From: Bacteroides sp. An322
Lineage (GTDB): Bacteria > Bacteroidota > Bacteroidia > Bacteroidales > Bacteroidaceae
NCBI RefSeq assembly: GCF_002161765.1
Contig: NZ_NFIN01000012.1
Coordinates: 27,810-91,809 of the forward strand
Direction of reading: 5' to 3'
Length of the DNA stretch: 64,000 nt
Within the stretch, counting starts at the first letter, position 1. The number at the start of each line of letters is the position of its first letter. Both the position numbers and the translations under genes were made by a program. This document shows, one piece after another, positions 48,500 through 57,154 of the stretch. The notes beneath the pieces are model-generated. The model was not told the origin of the DNA. It searched no databases and was given only the letters and a program-made list of their open reading frames with translations.

Positions 48500-48780
48500 A
48501 CTTCTCCTCCTTTCTTTTCATTGTGATATAACCATTTCCATAATATCCATGCGCAGATGCAACTTCCGACGACTGTTGCAAAAGTAATGGTAAAAGCTTC
48601 TATTCCCAGTGTAGCGAGTCCTTCGACTATTTGCCGGTTGCTTCCTACTTCTATCCCCAATAGGAACAGCAGCACCCAAATCAATGCCGTGATGAGAAGA
48701 TGTATTCCCGGATATTGCTTTTTGCGTAATAAAAATCCGATGCACATACCTCCTAACATGAGTCCGATTACAGTAAACAT
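48496..48780 (-). CDS. LysO-like lysine exporter, N-terminal half (separate gene)
   Basis: Starting at 48780 (MFTVIGLMLGGMCIGFLLRKK) it encodes 94 residues with three membrane helices, equal to the N-terminal region of LysO. The upstream in-frame Met at 48804 lies inside the -7 promoter element (48802-48809), so 48780 is preferred. Splitting of LysO into two overlapping genes is seen in Bacteroidales; no frameshift is needed to explain it. Confidence 0.85.
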   Translation of the reverse strand: MFTVIGLMLGGMCIGFLLRKKQYPGIHLLITALIWVLLFLLGIEVGSNRQIVEGLATLGIEAFTITFATVVGSCICAWILWKWLYHNEKKGGEV

Positions 48781-48801
48781 ATTCTTTTCGTTTTTGGGGC
48801 A

Positions 48802-48809
48802 CAAAAATA
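48802..48809 (-). promoter_or_regulatory. Promoter -7 element of the lysO-like pair
   Basis: TATTTTTG on the minus strand matches TAnnTTTG and lies 22 bp upstream of the preferred ATG at 48780. Confidence 0.55.
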
Positions 48810-48939
48810 ATAATTGTTCCGATTCTGATATCCATCATTCTTCTTATAATTTCTGCTCAAGTCGATTTCCCCATGCAATAGATGCATTTTCCATCCTCTT
48901 AAATTTCCTCAAAATGTGTGTTATAAGGCAGATATTTTG

Positions 48940-48947
48940 TATTTTTG
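48940..48947 (+). promoter_or_regulatory. Promoter -7 element of gpmI
   Basis: TATTTTTG matches TAnnTTTG. With a start of transcription near 48954 it supports translation from the ATG at 48991 rather than 48961. Confidence 0.6.
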
Positions 48948-48990
48948 CATGCTGTAAAGCATGAACATCAACTTTAAACAAAATAAGATT

Positions 48991-50508
48991 ATGGCTAAGA
49001 AAGCTCTTTTAATGATTTTGGACGGTTGGGGTTGTGGAGACCATCAGAAAGACGATGTGATTTTCAACACTCCGACTCCGTATTGGGACAGCCTGTTGGC
49101 TACGTATCCGCATTCTCAACTTCAGGCAAGCGGTGAAAACGTAGGTTTGCCCGATGGTCAGATGGGTAATTCGGAAGTAGGTCACTTGAATATCGGTGCC
49201 GGACGTATCGTTTATCAGGACTTGGTGAAGATTAACCGTGCGTGTGCTGACGGAAGCATCTTGAAGAATCCGGAAATCGTTTCGGCATTCTCATACGCGA
49301 AAGAGAACGGTAAGAATATCCATTTCATGGGCTTGACTTCGAACGGCGGTGTACACTCTTCATTGGAACATCTGTTCAAATTGTGTGACATTGCCAAGGA
49401 ATATGGTTTGGAAAATACATTCATCCACTGTTTTATGGACGGTCGTGATACCGACCCGAAGAGTGGTAAAGGATTTATCGAACAACTGGAAGCACACTGT
49501 GCTCAGTCGGCAGGTAAGATTGCTTCTATCGTAGGACGTTTTTATGCAATGGACCGCGACAAACGTTGGAACCGCGTGAAAGAAGCATACGATTTGCTGG
49601 TAGAAGGCAAGGGCAAACAAGCTACCGATATGGTACAGGCTATGCAGGAATCTTACGATGAAGGAGTGACCGACGAGTTCATCAAGCCGATTAATAATGC
49701 AAACGTTGACGGTACGATTAAGGAAGGCGATGTAGTGATTTTCTTCAACTACCGTAACGACCGTGCGAAAGAGTTGACTATCGTATTGACTCAGCAAGAT
49801 ATGCCGGAAGAAGGCATGAAGACCATTCCAGGCTTGCAGTATTATTGCATGACTCCGTATGATGCTTCATTCAAGGGTGTTCATATCCTGTTCCCGAAAG
49901 AAAACGTAGCAGATACGTTGGGCGAATATCTTTCGAAAAACGGAAAGACTCAGCTTCACATTGCCGAGACCGAGAAATATGCACACGTAACCTTCTTCTT
50001 CAATGGCGGACGTGAAACTCCGTTCGATGGTGAAGACCGTATCTTGGTTCCGTCTCCGAAAGTGGCTACATACGACTTGAAGCCGGAAATGAGCGCATAC
50101 GAAGTGAAAGACAAGTTGGTTGAGGCTATCAATACGCAGAAATACGATTTCATTGTTGTCAACTATGCCAACGGTGACATGGTAGGCCATACAGGTATTT
50201 ATGAAGCAATCGAAAAAGCTGTAGTTGCTATCGACAATTGCGTTCGTGATACCGTAGAAGCCGCTAAAGCAAATGACTATGAAGTGATTATCATTGCCGA
50301 CCACGGTAATGCCGACCATGCATTGAACGAAGACGGCACACCGAACACGGCTCACTCGTTGAATCCGGTTCCGTTTGTCTATGTAACGGCTAATAAAGAC
50401 GCGAAAGTAGAAAACGGTGTATTGGCTGATGTCGCTCCGTCTATCTTGCACATCATGGGCATGGCGCAACCGGCAGACATGACGGGAAAAGATTTGATTA
50501 AAGATTAA
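48991..50508 (+). CDS. gpmI: 2,3-bisphosphoglycerate-independent phosphoglycerate mutase
   Basis: This glycolytic/gluconeogenic enzyme of 505 residues interconverts 3- and 2-phosphoglycerate in the cytoplasm through a phosphoserine. The metal-binding DGWG is near the N-terminus, S61 in [10 protein letters not shown] is the phosphorylated Ser, and [11 protein letters not shown] near the C-terminus supplies metal ligands. An upstream in-frame ATG at 48961 would be about 6 nt from the predicted mRNA start and adds residues absent from the family, so 48991 is chosen. A 20-bp stem terminator follows directly. Confidence 0.97.
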   Translation: MAKKALLMILDGWGCGDHQKDDVIFNTPTPYWDSLLATYPHSQLQASGENVGLPDGQMGNSEVGHLNIGAGRIVYQDLVKINRACADGSILKNPEIVSAFSYAKENGKNIHFMGLTSNGGVHSSLEHLFKLCDIAKEYGLENTFIHCFMDGRDTDPKSGKGFIEQLEAHCAQSAGKIASIVGRFYAMDRDKRWNRVKEAYDLLVEGKGKQATDMVQAMQESYDEGVTDEFIKPINNANVDGTIKEGDVVIFFNYRNDRAKELTIVLTQQDMPEEGMKTIPGLQYYCMTPYDASFKGVHILFPKENVADTLGEYLSKNGKTQLHIAETEKYAHVTFFFNGGRETPFDGEDRILVPSPKVATYDLKPEMSAYEVKDKLVEAINTQKYDFIVVNYANGDMVGHTGIYEAIEKAVVAIDNCVRDTVEAAKANDYEVIIIADHGNADHALNEDGTPNTAHSLNPVPFVYVTANKDAKVENGVLADVAPSILHIMGMAQPADMTGKDLIKD

Positions 50509-50520
50509 TTTTATAATAGA

Positions 50521-50599
50521 ACACAGAGACGCGGAGACACAGAGTTTCTTCTTGATGAGGAAAATAAAGCTCAGTGTCTCCGTGTCTCTGTGTTTTTTT
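50521..50599 (+). terminator. Rho-independent terminator of gpmI built from a dispersed repeat
   Basis: ACACAGAGACGCGGAGACAC (50521-50540) pairs with GTGTCTCCGTGTCTCTGTGT (50574-50593) with a single G-T wobble, and a run of seven T follows (50593-50599). The arm sequence belongs to the CACAGAG repeat family also seen at 12799-12928 and 58771-58797. Confidence 0.9.
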
Positions 50600-50611
50600 A
50601 ATTTAAAAAGT

Positions 50612-51193
50612 ATGGTTCAAGTAGGAGATGCTATCGTAAGTTTCGATGTGTTTCGAGAAAAGTTTTTTTGCGATTTAGACGCTTGTAAAGGTGCGTGTTG
50701 TATTGAAGGCGATGCGGGAGCACCGGTAACGTTGGATGAAGTGGCAGAGTTGGAGGAAGTATTGCCGGTGATTTGGGGCGAATTGTCTCCTGAAGCACGG
50801 GCGGTGATAGATAAACAAGGAGTGGCGTATACCGACCAAGAAGGTGATTTAGTCACTTCTATTGTAAATGGAAAAGATTGTGTCTTTACGTGTTACGATG
50901 AGAAAGGATATTGCTATTGTGCCATAGAGAAGGCATACCGGGAAGGGCGTTGCAACTTTTATAAGCCGATTTCTTGTCATCTGTATCCTGTCCGCATAGG
51001 CGACTACGGACCTTACAAAGCGGTGAATTATCACCGTTGGAATGTATGTAAAGCCGCAGTCGCATTGGGACAAAGCAAGCATGTAGCTGTTTATCAGTTC
51101 TTGAAAGAACCTTTAATCCGCAAGTTCGGTGAAGATTGGTATGCCGAACTGGAGAAGGTTGCAGAGGAACTTCAAAAGCAACATATTATTTGA
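50612..51193 (+). CDS. DUF3109 family cysteine-rich protein
   Basis: Starting at 50612 (MVQVGDAIVSFDVF) this is a cytoplasmic protein of 193 residues. It shows a DUF3109/YkgJ-like cysteine pattern (CDLDACKGACCIEGDAGAP, then CVFTCYDEKGYCYC, CNFYKPISCHLYPV and NVCKA), suggesting a bound metal or Fe-S cluster. Upstream in-frame Met codons (50552) lie in the gpmI terminator and are rejected. The function of the family is unknown. Its end overlaps the converging gene by 8 bp. Confidence 0.88.
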   Translation: MVQVGDAIVSFDVFREKFFCDLDACKGACCIEGDAGAPVTLDEVAELEEVLPVIWGELSPEARAVIDKQGVAYTDQEGDLVTSIVNGKDCVFTCYDEKGYCYCAIEKAYREGRCNFYKPISCHLYPVRIGDYGPYKAVNYHRWNVCKAAVALGQSKHVAVYQFLKEPLIRKFGEDWYAELEKVAEELQKQHII

Positions 51194-52529
51194 GCTTGAA
51201 TCTGACGGTTTTGACGGGACGGAGGTAATAAGTACGTTTTTCTCCTACAGCTGATATAGTTGAACTTCCGAAAGCAAAACTATGTAGACAATCGTTGCAG
51301 AGATAACGGTCATCTTCGTTGTCCATAAAGACGGTATGACCATTCTCTTGCAAGAACTGGTTCAAGTCGTAAAGGTTAAAGCTGTATTGTCCGACGAAGT
51401 TTTTGGCTTCTTCTCTAGTAAATACCCGCCAGTTGCTGATGCCGTCTATTTCATATCCTGTTAAAGAAGCTTCTCCTTCAGCAGCCAGTATTTCCCATTG
51501 TTCGGGTGAAATAATAATGGCTTCATATTCAGTCTCGGAAGTGGCTTTCATTTCCCATACATAAAAGCTTTTCCAGAAATCTTCCTCTTCGGGAAGTTCT
51601 GTTACTAGGTATGTATCGACATCAGTGGGCACATTTGTTCCAGGTTCTTCGGGTTCTTCTTTGTCATCGTCTGGAGAGTCTGGTACGGTTTCGCCTATAC
51701 CGAATTCCACATCTACAGCCGTATGCCATCCTTCGGCTTGGAACTCTCCGTTGAGCGTAATCCCGTTTTCATAATTCCCTGTAAACTGATAAGGATATCC
51801 GGGTTGTAAAGCAGATTGATATGTATAGCCATACGTTTTATTTCCGTCCGGTAATTCTACTTGAATGGATAAGTGAGTTGAAGGACTCTCGTTGGGAAAG
51901 ATGTAAACTGTTTCACTAACCCATTGTCCGTTTTCTTTGGTGCAAGGTATCAGGCAGGATTGTTCATCATTTTTATACTCTCCGGTAAAAGAGATGCCCG
52001 AACTTACGGGGGAAAGGTTAATGTTTACGGCTGTAGCTTCGTTTGGAACATCGTTGATGATAAAACCGACGGAGGCAACCGCATACGATAAAGTCATTTG
52101 TACGGTAGTGGATTTGGTCAGGTTGATTTGTGCCTGTGCCATTTGTATGGGAGTTTGTGCAAAGTTGTTTTCTTTGAAACTGATATAACTTTCTAGGGTA
52201 ATATCAAAAGGCGTTAGATATTCGTTTTCAGAGATGCCGGATAATAGGATGAGGGTGTATTTCCCTTCTGGGAGACTATTATTATATGGAGTAGAAGCGT
52301 CTGGAATGGTGGTTTGTTGGATGCATGCGCCTCCTTCGTCAAAGAGAAAGACGGAAAGCGGATAGTTGATTTGGGCATTGTTATCACTTCGGGTAACGAT
52401 TTGAACCGTATGTGGGACATCTTGCAGTGTTTTCCCTTCGTCAGATTCTTCTTCAAGTTTGTATTCTCCGCAAGCGCAAATAAGGGCGGAGAACAGCATG
52501 AGCCAATAGAAATGTTTAATTGTGTTCAT
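51186..52529 (-). CDS. FimB/Mfa2-like lipoprotein with unrecognised C-terminal domain
   Basis: This 447-residue exported lipoprotein (signal FSALICACGEY) has an N-terminal half (about 30-280) resembling the FimB/Mfa2 and related fimbrillin-type beta-sandwich proteins of Bacteroidales: short beta-strands, a LPEGKYTLILLSG segment and a VASVGFIINDVP segment. A P/D/E-rich linker follows (PDSPDDDKEEPEEPG, about 285-305). A C-terminal domain (about 310-447) with RYLCNDCLHSFAFG and a basic end TVRFKLK is not one I recognise. The gene stands alone, with no other fimbrial genes nearby and no clear promoter. Role uncertain: adhesin, binding protein or anchor. Confidence 0.6.
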   Translation of the reverse strand: MNTIKHFYWLMLFSALICACGEYKLEEESDEGKTLQDVPHTVQIVTRSDNNAQINYPLSVFLFDEGGACIQQTTIPDASTPYNNSLPEGKYTLILLSGISENEYLTPFDITLESYISFKENNFAQTPIQMAQAQINLTKSTTVQMTLSYAVASVGFIINDVPNEATAVNINLSPVSSGISFTGEYKNDEQSCLIPCTKENGQWVSETVYIFPNESPSTHLSIQVELPDGNKTYGYTYQSALQPGYPYQFTGNYENGITLNGEFQAEGWHTAVDVEFGIGETVPDSPDDDKEEPEEPGTNVPTDVDTYLVTELPEEEDFWKSFYVWEMKATSETEYEAIIISPEQWEILAAEGEASLTGYEIDGISNWRVFTREEAKNFVGQYSFNLYDLNQFLQENGHTVFMDNEDDRYLCNDCLHSFAFGSSTISAVGEKRTYYLRPVKTVRFKLK

Positions 52530-52910
52530 AATAAATAGAATAAATGTTTTCTATTAACAACGCACGATTGCTGATTTGTACATATCTGTTTCGGGAAAAT
52601 TGTAAGTATTTTGAGACGCTATCTTTTCAATTATGCTGGATTGCAAATCCAGCGTGATAGGGTGGCTGGGTGTGACGGGAACACAGAGGCTTTTATGTCT
52701 CTTGTATAGTCTGATATTAAATATGGAGTGTATTATTTGCGAATATTTCTTTTGTATTTCGGTTTTAGCTGGCATCCTTCTACGGTTTTCCGTACCAAAA
52801 ACATACGGTTTTGGTTCGAAAACCGTATGTTTTTGGTTCGGAGAACGTACGTTTTTGGGACGGAAACCGTAGAAGGGAGACTATTGGGAAGAGATTCTGA
52901 TAGAAGCCGG
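52530..52910. other. Intergenic region with nested palindromes
   Basis: This 380-bp gap contains the palindrome array at 52776-52876. The remainder is AT-rich and holds a 7-bp hairpin GGATTTGC/GCAAATCC pair near 52636-52652. Short frames here show 7-residue repeats that follow from the 21-bp periodicity. I see no gene. Confidence 0.65.
52776..52876. repeat. Nested palindrome array (ACATACGGTTTT type)
   Basis: An inner perfect 18-bp inverted repeat (CCAAAAACATACGGTTTT, 52795-52812, with its complement at 52819-52836, loop GGTTCG) is nested with an outer inverted repeat. The outer one has CCTTCTACGGTTTTCCGT at 52776 and ACGGAAACCGTAGAAGG ending at 52876 and has one bulged base. Related segments recur every 21 bp or so (GTTTTTGG boxes). 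It follows no obvious gene design and resembles the 42-bp array at 9634-9857 in style. Confidence 0.85.
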
Positions 52911-54671
52911 TCAGCGATTTTGCTGTATTTCTTCCATGACCCGAAGGAAATTGCCCCCCCATATCAGGCGGATATCTTCCTCGCTATAACGTTCGTAGAG
53001 CAATCGGCGGGTAAAGTTAATCACTTCGGATGAATCGTTGCATCCGGCGATTCCTCCATCACCGTCGAAGTCGGTGCCTATGCCTACATGGTCTGTGCCA
53101 ATCAGGTTAACGATGTGGTGCAGGTGTTCGATGGCGTCTCGGATATCGGCTGGACGGTCTGTGCGGAGAAATCCGCTATAGAGACAGAGTTGCACGACCC
53201 CGCCTTTGCGTGCTATGGCTTTTAGTTGCTCATCGGTCAGGTTGCGCGGGTGGTCGCACAAGGCTCGGCTGGAAGAGTGCGAGCATACCACAGGCTGAAG
53301 GCTGATGTCCAAGGCATCATAGAAGCTTTGTTCACCTGCATGGGAAAGATCTACCATCATCCCCACACGGTTCATTTCGCGGATGACTTGTGCGCCGAAA
53401 TCGGATACGCCTAAATGTTCTTCATTATAGCGTGCCGAACCGCAGATGTCATTATTTCCGTTGTGGCATAAGGTCATATAAACCACGCCCCGTTGGCGGA
53501 ACCGCTCCACGTTGCTCAGGTCTTTGCCGATAGCGTATCCGTTTTCTATCCCTAACATGATGGCTTTCTTTCCGGCTTGTTTCAGGCGGTAGAGGTCGGC
53601 GGGGCGATAAGCGATGTCTACGGCGGTGCAATTCATTGCCACCATGCGTTCTATTTCGTTCAGTAGCTGGTCGGCTTTAGCGGTTGCGGCAAGCAAGGCT
53701 TCGTCGGTGCGTTCTTTTTGCGGGATATAGGCGACCATGATGGTTGCGTCTTGCCTGCCTTCCGTCATTTTGTGCAAGTCGACTTTTATTTTCGGGTCGC
53801 GGGTATCGAACCGGATGTTTTGGTCGAAGAACATCGGAGTGTCGCAATGCGAGTCTAAAGTCAGGATGCGCCGATGTAAGGCTTTGGCTGTACGGAAAGA
53901 GTCGGCTTCTTGCAAGAGCCAGCCGAAAAGAGGCATCATGCAAGGGTCGTTGTTCAGGATGAAGCATTCGGGATGCCATTGGACACCGAGCATCGATTTG
54001 CATTCGGTGCTTTCTATGGCTTCGATGATGCCGTCTGAGGCACGTGCGGAGACGCGGAAGCCGGGAGCGGCTTCTTTTACTGCTTGATGATGGAACGAAT
54101 TGACCGGCAGGGTGGTTTGTCTCATGATTTTGGCTAACATGCTATCAGCTTCGATGTTTACGGTGTGAGAAGCGAACGAACGGTCTAAATCCTGGCTATG
54201 TTTAATGAGTTTACCTTCGGCTTGAGAATAGATGTCTTGGTAGAGGGAACCGCCTAAGGCTGCATTCATGATTTGAATGCCCCGGCAAATGCCCAATATG
54301 GGAATCTGACGGTTAGCAGCCAAGCGGGTTATCAGAAGTTCCTGACGGTCGCGGTATGGATTGATGCTGTGTAATTCTTTTACTGGCTCTTCTCCTAAGA
54401 ATAACGGGTTAATATCTCCGCCTCCGGTTAATAACAAGCCGTCAATACTATCAAGAAGATTTATCAAGATGTTAGCGTCATCAAAGGGAGGTATGATAAA
54501 AGGAACGCTTCCTGCTTTCAGAATGGAAGTGTAATATCCAGATGCAAGAGTCAAATTTCCATCGCTGAAATTTCCGGTGATGCCGATAACCGGCACTTCC
54601 CTATGGTTGGGAAACCGGTTGTGGAGTGTGTTGTATGTGTTGTCGATGTCAAATGTTTGAAACGTTTTCAT
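52911..54671 (-). CDS. Fusion of class I glutamine amidotransferase-like peptidase (C26) and membrane dipeptidase (M19)
   Basis: This 586-residue fusion has two hydrolases. Residues about 25-255 form a peptidase C26/gamma-glutamyl-GABA hydrolase-type domain with nucleophile C129 in GICRGIQ and His in GVQWHPE, expected to cleave gamma-glutamyl bonds. Residues about 265-585 form an M19 renal-dipeptidase-like zinc domain with LDSHCDTP (HxD), GIENGYA, VDLSHAGE, CSHSSSRAL and GIGTDFDG. No signal peptide is seen, so it is probably cytoplasmic. Joining both steps suggests stepwise breakdown of gamma-glutamyl peptides such as glutathione or of peptidoglycan-derived peptides; the substrate is an inference. 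A promoter -7 element lies at 54698-54705. Confidence 0.92.
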   Translation of the reverse strand: MKTFQTFDIDNTYNTLHNRFPNHREVPVIGITGNFSDGNLTLASGYYTSILKAGSVPFIIPPFDDANILINLLDSIDGLLLTGGGDINPLFLGEEPVKELHSINPYRDRQELLITRLAANRQIPILGICRGIQIMNAALGGSLYQDIYSQAEGKLIKHSQDLDRSFASHTVNIEADSMLAKIMRQTTLPVNSFHHQAVKEAAPGFRVSARASDGIIEAIESTECKSMLGVQWHPECFILNNDPCMMPLFGWLLQEADSFRTAKALHRRILTLDSHCDTPMFFDQNIRFDTRDPKIKVDLHKMTEGRQDATIMVAYIPQKERTDEALLAATAKADQLLNEIERMVAMNCTAVDIAYRPADLYRLKQAGKKAIMLGIENGYAIGKDLSNVERFRQRGVVYMTLCHNGNNDICGSARYNEEHLGVSDFGAQVIREMNRVGMMVDLSHAGEQSFYDALDISLQPVVCSHSSSRALCDHPRNLTDEQLKAIARKGGVVQLCLYSGFLRTDRPADIRDAIEHLHHIVNLIGTDHVGIGTDFDGDGGIAGCNDSSEVINFTRRLLYERYSEEDIRLIWGGNFLRVMEEIQQNR

Positions 54672-54697
54672 AAGTTAAATGTTTAGAGGAAACACAG

Positions 54698-54705
54698 CAA
54701 AGATA
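54698..54705 (-). promoter_or_regulatory. Promoter -7 element of the C26-M19 gene
   Basis: TATCTTTG on the minus strand, 27 bp upstream of the ATG at 54671. A divergent CATCTTTG at about 54729-54736, close to the consensus, may serve ptb on the plus strand. Confidence 0.6.
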
Positions 54706-54752
54706 GGGATAAATTCAGATTTATTTTTCATCTTTGCTAAAAATCTGATGAT

Positions 54753-55700
54753 ATGGAATTAATTCGAACGCTTTCCCACTTGGTCAATAGCTTGCGTTCT
54801 TCGTGTATACGGAGACGGGTAGCGGTGGTTTGTCCCAATGACCCGCATACGGAATATGTTATTATACGGAGCTTGCGTGAAGAAATAGCCGAATATTTAT
54901 TGGTGGTTGATGCGGAGCATAAGGAAATGGCATATAGTTTGCGAAGTGCTTCTCCCGACTTTGTCCGGGTGTACGAGGCGGATACGCCTGATGATGCAGC
55001 CGCTTTGGCGGTAGAATTAGTTCGTACAGGTGAGGCGGATATTTTGATGAAAGGATTAATCAATACGGATAATCTTTTGCGTGCCGTATTAAAAAAAGAG
55101 ACGGGTTTGCTTCCTCCGGGAGGCGTGTTGAGCCATGTGACGGTGGCACAAATCCCATTGTATCATAAACTATTGTTTTTTTCGGATGCGGCGGTGATTC
55201 CTCGTCCTACATTGGAGCAATATCGCGCCATGATCACTTATGATGTAGCTTTATGCCGTGCTTTAGGCAACGAGCAACCCCGTGTGGCTTTGATTCATTG
55301 TACGGAGAAGGTCAATGAAAAATTCCCGCATACCTTGAGTTATGTCCAATTGAAAGAAGAGGCTTTGCAGGGGCATTTCGGAGAAGTCTTTATTGACGGG
55401 CCTATGGATGCTAAAACGGCTTGTGATAGGCATAGCGGCGAAATCAAGGGATTGTCTTCTCCGGTGGTGGGTAATGCCGATGTGTTGATATTCCCGAATA
55501 TTGAGGCTGGGAATACGTTTTACAAGACACTTTCTTTGTTTGGCGATGCGAATATGGCTGGAATGTTGACCGGTACGATTGCGCCGGTAGTGGTTCCTTC
55601 GCGGAGCGATTCGGGGAATTCAAAGTTTTATAGTTTGGCATTGGCATGTATGGCCAGTAATTTAATGCAAGAATCTTATGAAGAGAATATTGGTTATTAA
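54753..55700 (+). CDS. ptb: Phosphate butyryltransferase (phosphate acyltransferase family)
   Basis: This 315-residue cytoplasmic enzyme exchanges CoA for phosphate on butyryl- or related acyl-CoA. Features of the PTA/PTB fold include ILMKGLINTDNLLRAVL, LSHVTVAQIP, the central DGPMDAKTACDRHSGEIKG and the C-terminal LIFPNIEAGNTFYKTLS and MLTGTIAPVVVPSRSDS. It overlaps buk by 23 bp. The pair would make ATP from acyl-CoA or activate exogenous acids. Straight-chain, isobutyrate or other branched acids are all possible. Confidence 0.93.
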   Translation: MELIRTLSHLVNSLRSSCIRRRVAVVCPNDPHTEYVIIRSLREEIAEYLLVVDAEHKEMAYSLRSASPDFVRVYEADTPDDAAALAVELVRTGEADILMKGLINTDNLLRAVLKKETGLLPPGGVLSHVTVAQIPLYHKLLFFSDAAVIPRPTLEQYRAMITYDVALCRALGNEQPRVALIHCTEKVNEKFPHTLSYVQLKEEALQGHFGEVFIDGPMDAKTACDRHSGEIKGLSSPVVGNADVLIFPNIEAGNTFYKTLSLFGDANMAGMLTGTIAPVVVPSRSDSGNSKFYSLALACMASNLMQESYEENIGY

Positions 55701-56739
55701 TCCCGGTTCAACTTCTACCAAATTAGCGGTTTACGAAGATTTAGAGCCTGTATGGAAGCAAAGTGTTTTTCATCCGGCAAAGGAATTGGCTCGGTTTCAT
55801 CATATTAATGAGCAATATGAATACCGCCGGACGTATGTGTTCGAAGCCCTGCAAAAGGCGGGCATACCGATGGCTTTTGATGCGATTATTGCCAGAGGAG
55901 GGATTTTAAAGCCTACGCAAGGAGGAGTTTACCGGATTGACGAGCGTATGAAGCATGATTTATGGCATGCGCCTATGGAACATGCGTCGAATTTGGCGGC
56001 TTTGTTGGCAGATGAATTTGCCAAGGATATGGGATGTCCGGCATTTATTGCCGATCCGGTTGTAACAGACGAATTGCGTGATGTAGCCCGTTTGTCCGGT
56101 ATCCCCGAACTGCCCCGGCTTTCTATCTTTCATGCGTTAAATAGCCGTGCGGTTTCCCGCCGGTATGCAGCTTCGGTAAATAAGCGGTATGAAGACCTGA
56201 ATTTAATCGTTGCTCATTTAGGGGGCGGAATTTCGGTTAGTGCCCACCAGCATGGGAAAGTGGTTGATGTAAATAATGCCTTGAACGGGGAAGGGCCTTT
56301 TAGTCCGGAGCGTGCAGGAACTGTTCCGGCTCGTCAGTTGGTTGATTTATGCTTTAGCGGGAAATATACCCAAGCTGAAATCCGGAAATTATTAAATGGA
56401 AGAGGAGGTTTGGTGGCATATTTGGGTACAACCGATGTGCAAACGATTGTACGTTGGGCACATGCAGGCAATGCCAAACATAAATTGGTGCTGGAAGCAA
56501 TGGTTTATACCGTGGCAAAACAAATCGGTGCGATGCATGTGGCGCTTCATAGTCAGACCGATGCCATTATCTTAACGGGCGGGATAGCAAACAATGCATA
56601 CGTTATTTCCTTATTGCGCGAATGGATTGAAGGATTGGCACGAATTGTGGTCATACCGGGTGAAGACGAGATGGGAGCTTTGGCTATGAATGCGTTAGGA
56701 GTATTGAATGGTGAATTGCCTTTGCAGGAATACTTGTGA
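55678..56739 (+). CDS. buk: Butyrate kinase
   Basis: This 353-residue ASKHA-fold kinase phosphorylates butyrate or related short acids, or runs backward to make ATP. N-terminal INPGSTSTKLAVYE, the LSIFHALNSRAVSRRYA segment, HLGGGISVSAHQHGKVVDVNNALNGEGPFSPERAGT and the adenosine-binding LTGGIANN near the C-terminus are typical. The ATG at 55678 lies inside the last codons of ptb, in a different frame, so translation is likely coupled. Confidence 0.95.
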   Translation: MKRILVINPGSTSTKLAVYEDLEPVWKQSVFHPAKELARFHHINEQYEYRRTYVFEALQKAGIPMAFDAIIARGGILKPTQGGVYRIDERMKHDLWHAPMEHASNLAALLADEFAKDMGCPAFIADPVVTDELRDVARLSGIPELPRLSIFHALNSRAVSRRYAASVNKRYEDLNLIVAHLGGGISVSAHQHGKVVDVNNALNGEGPFSPERAGTVPARQLVDLCFSGKYTQAEIRKLLNGRGGLVAYLGTTDVQTIVRWAHAGNAKHKLVLEAMVYTVAKQIGAMHVALHSQTDAIILTGGIANNAYVISLLREWIEGLARIVVIPGEDEMGALAMNALGVLNGELPLQEYL

Positions 56740-56751
56740 AATTGAAAATTA

Positions 56752-56820
56752 AAAATTGAGAATTGAAAATGAGCCGACAAAGCATCTGTTAACACTTGAT
56801 AGTTTTCAATTCTCAATTTT
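56752..56820. terminator. Bidirectional AT-rich hairpin between buk and DUF4491 gene
   Basis: AAAATTGAGAATTGAAAA (56752-56769) and its exact reverse complement (56803-56820) surround a 33-base loop. The arms carry T-runs at their ends on both strands. It sits between converging genes and could terminate both. Further copies of the ATTGAGAATTGAAAA word flank it. Confidence 0.65.
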
Positions 56821-56833
56821 CAATTTTTAATTC

Positions 56834-57154
56834 TCAATTTTCTACGTATTCCTGTTTCCGTTTCGGGTTCATCGGGAACCATCCTTTCAGCACACGTTTG
56901 CGTTGGTCGAATATTTCTTTGATTGTCCAAAAGGATGAAAATGCGAAAACTCCGAGCAGGCTTGAAATCAGAATGTTGCTGACGAATATGGAGGCAATGA
57001 TTCCCGCGATGCCTAAAACGAGAAACCACCACCAGCACCGTGTGCCGAAATAATATTCGGCTTTAATGACAATGGGATGAAACATCCCGATAATCAGAAA
57101 AGTGCAGATGCCGATGATGATTCCGTCTATATGATAAGTTGAAAGCCACTCCAT
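56834..57154 (-). CDS. DUF4491-like small membrane protein
   Basis: This 106-residue protein has three or four membrane helices (about 10-28, 42-60 and 63-82) and an aromatic RCWWWF motif, matching the DUF4491 family common in Bacteroidales. Function unknown. Its ATG overlaps the stop of the preceding Lrp-type gene by one base (TAATG), so they form one operon. Confidence 0.8.
   Translation of the reverse strand: MEWLSTYHIDGIIIGICTFLIIGMFHPIVIKAEYYFGTRCWWWFLVLGIAGIIASIFVSNILISSLLGVFAFSSFWTIKEIFDQRKRVLKGWFPMNPKRKQEYVEN

Noticed and set aside
48496..48780. Split lysine exporter as a frameshifted pseudogene
   Set aside because: The two halves overlap cleanly as ATGA, each has a proper start and stop, and two-gene LysO forms are known in Bacteroidales.
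52633..53033. Plus-strand frames of 79 and 101 codons near the C26-M19 gene
   Set aside because: They are built from 21-bp palindromic repeats and run into the end of a convincing minus-strand gene.
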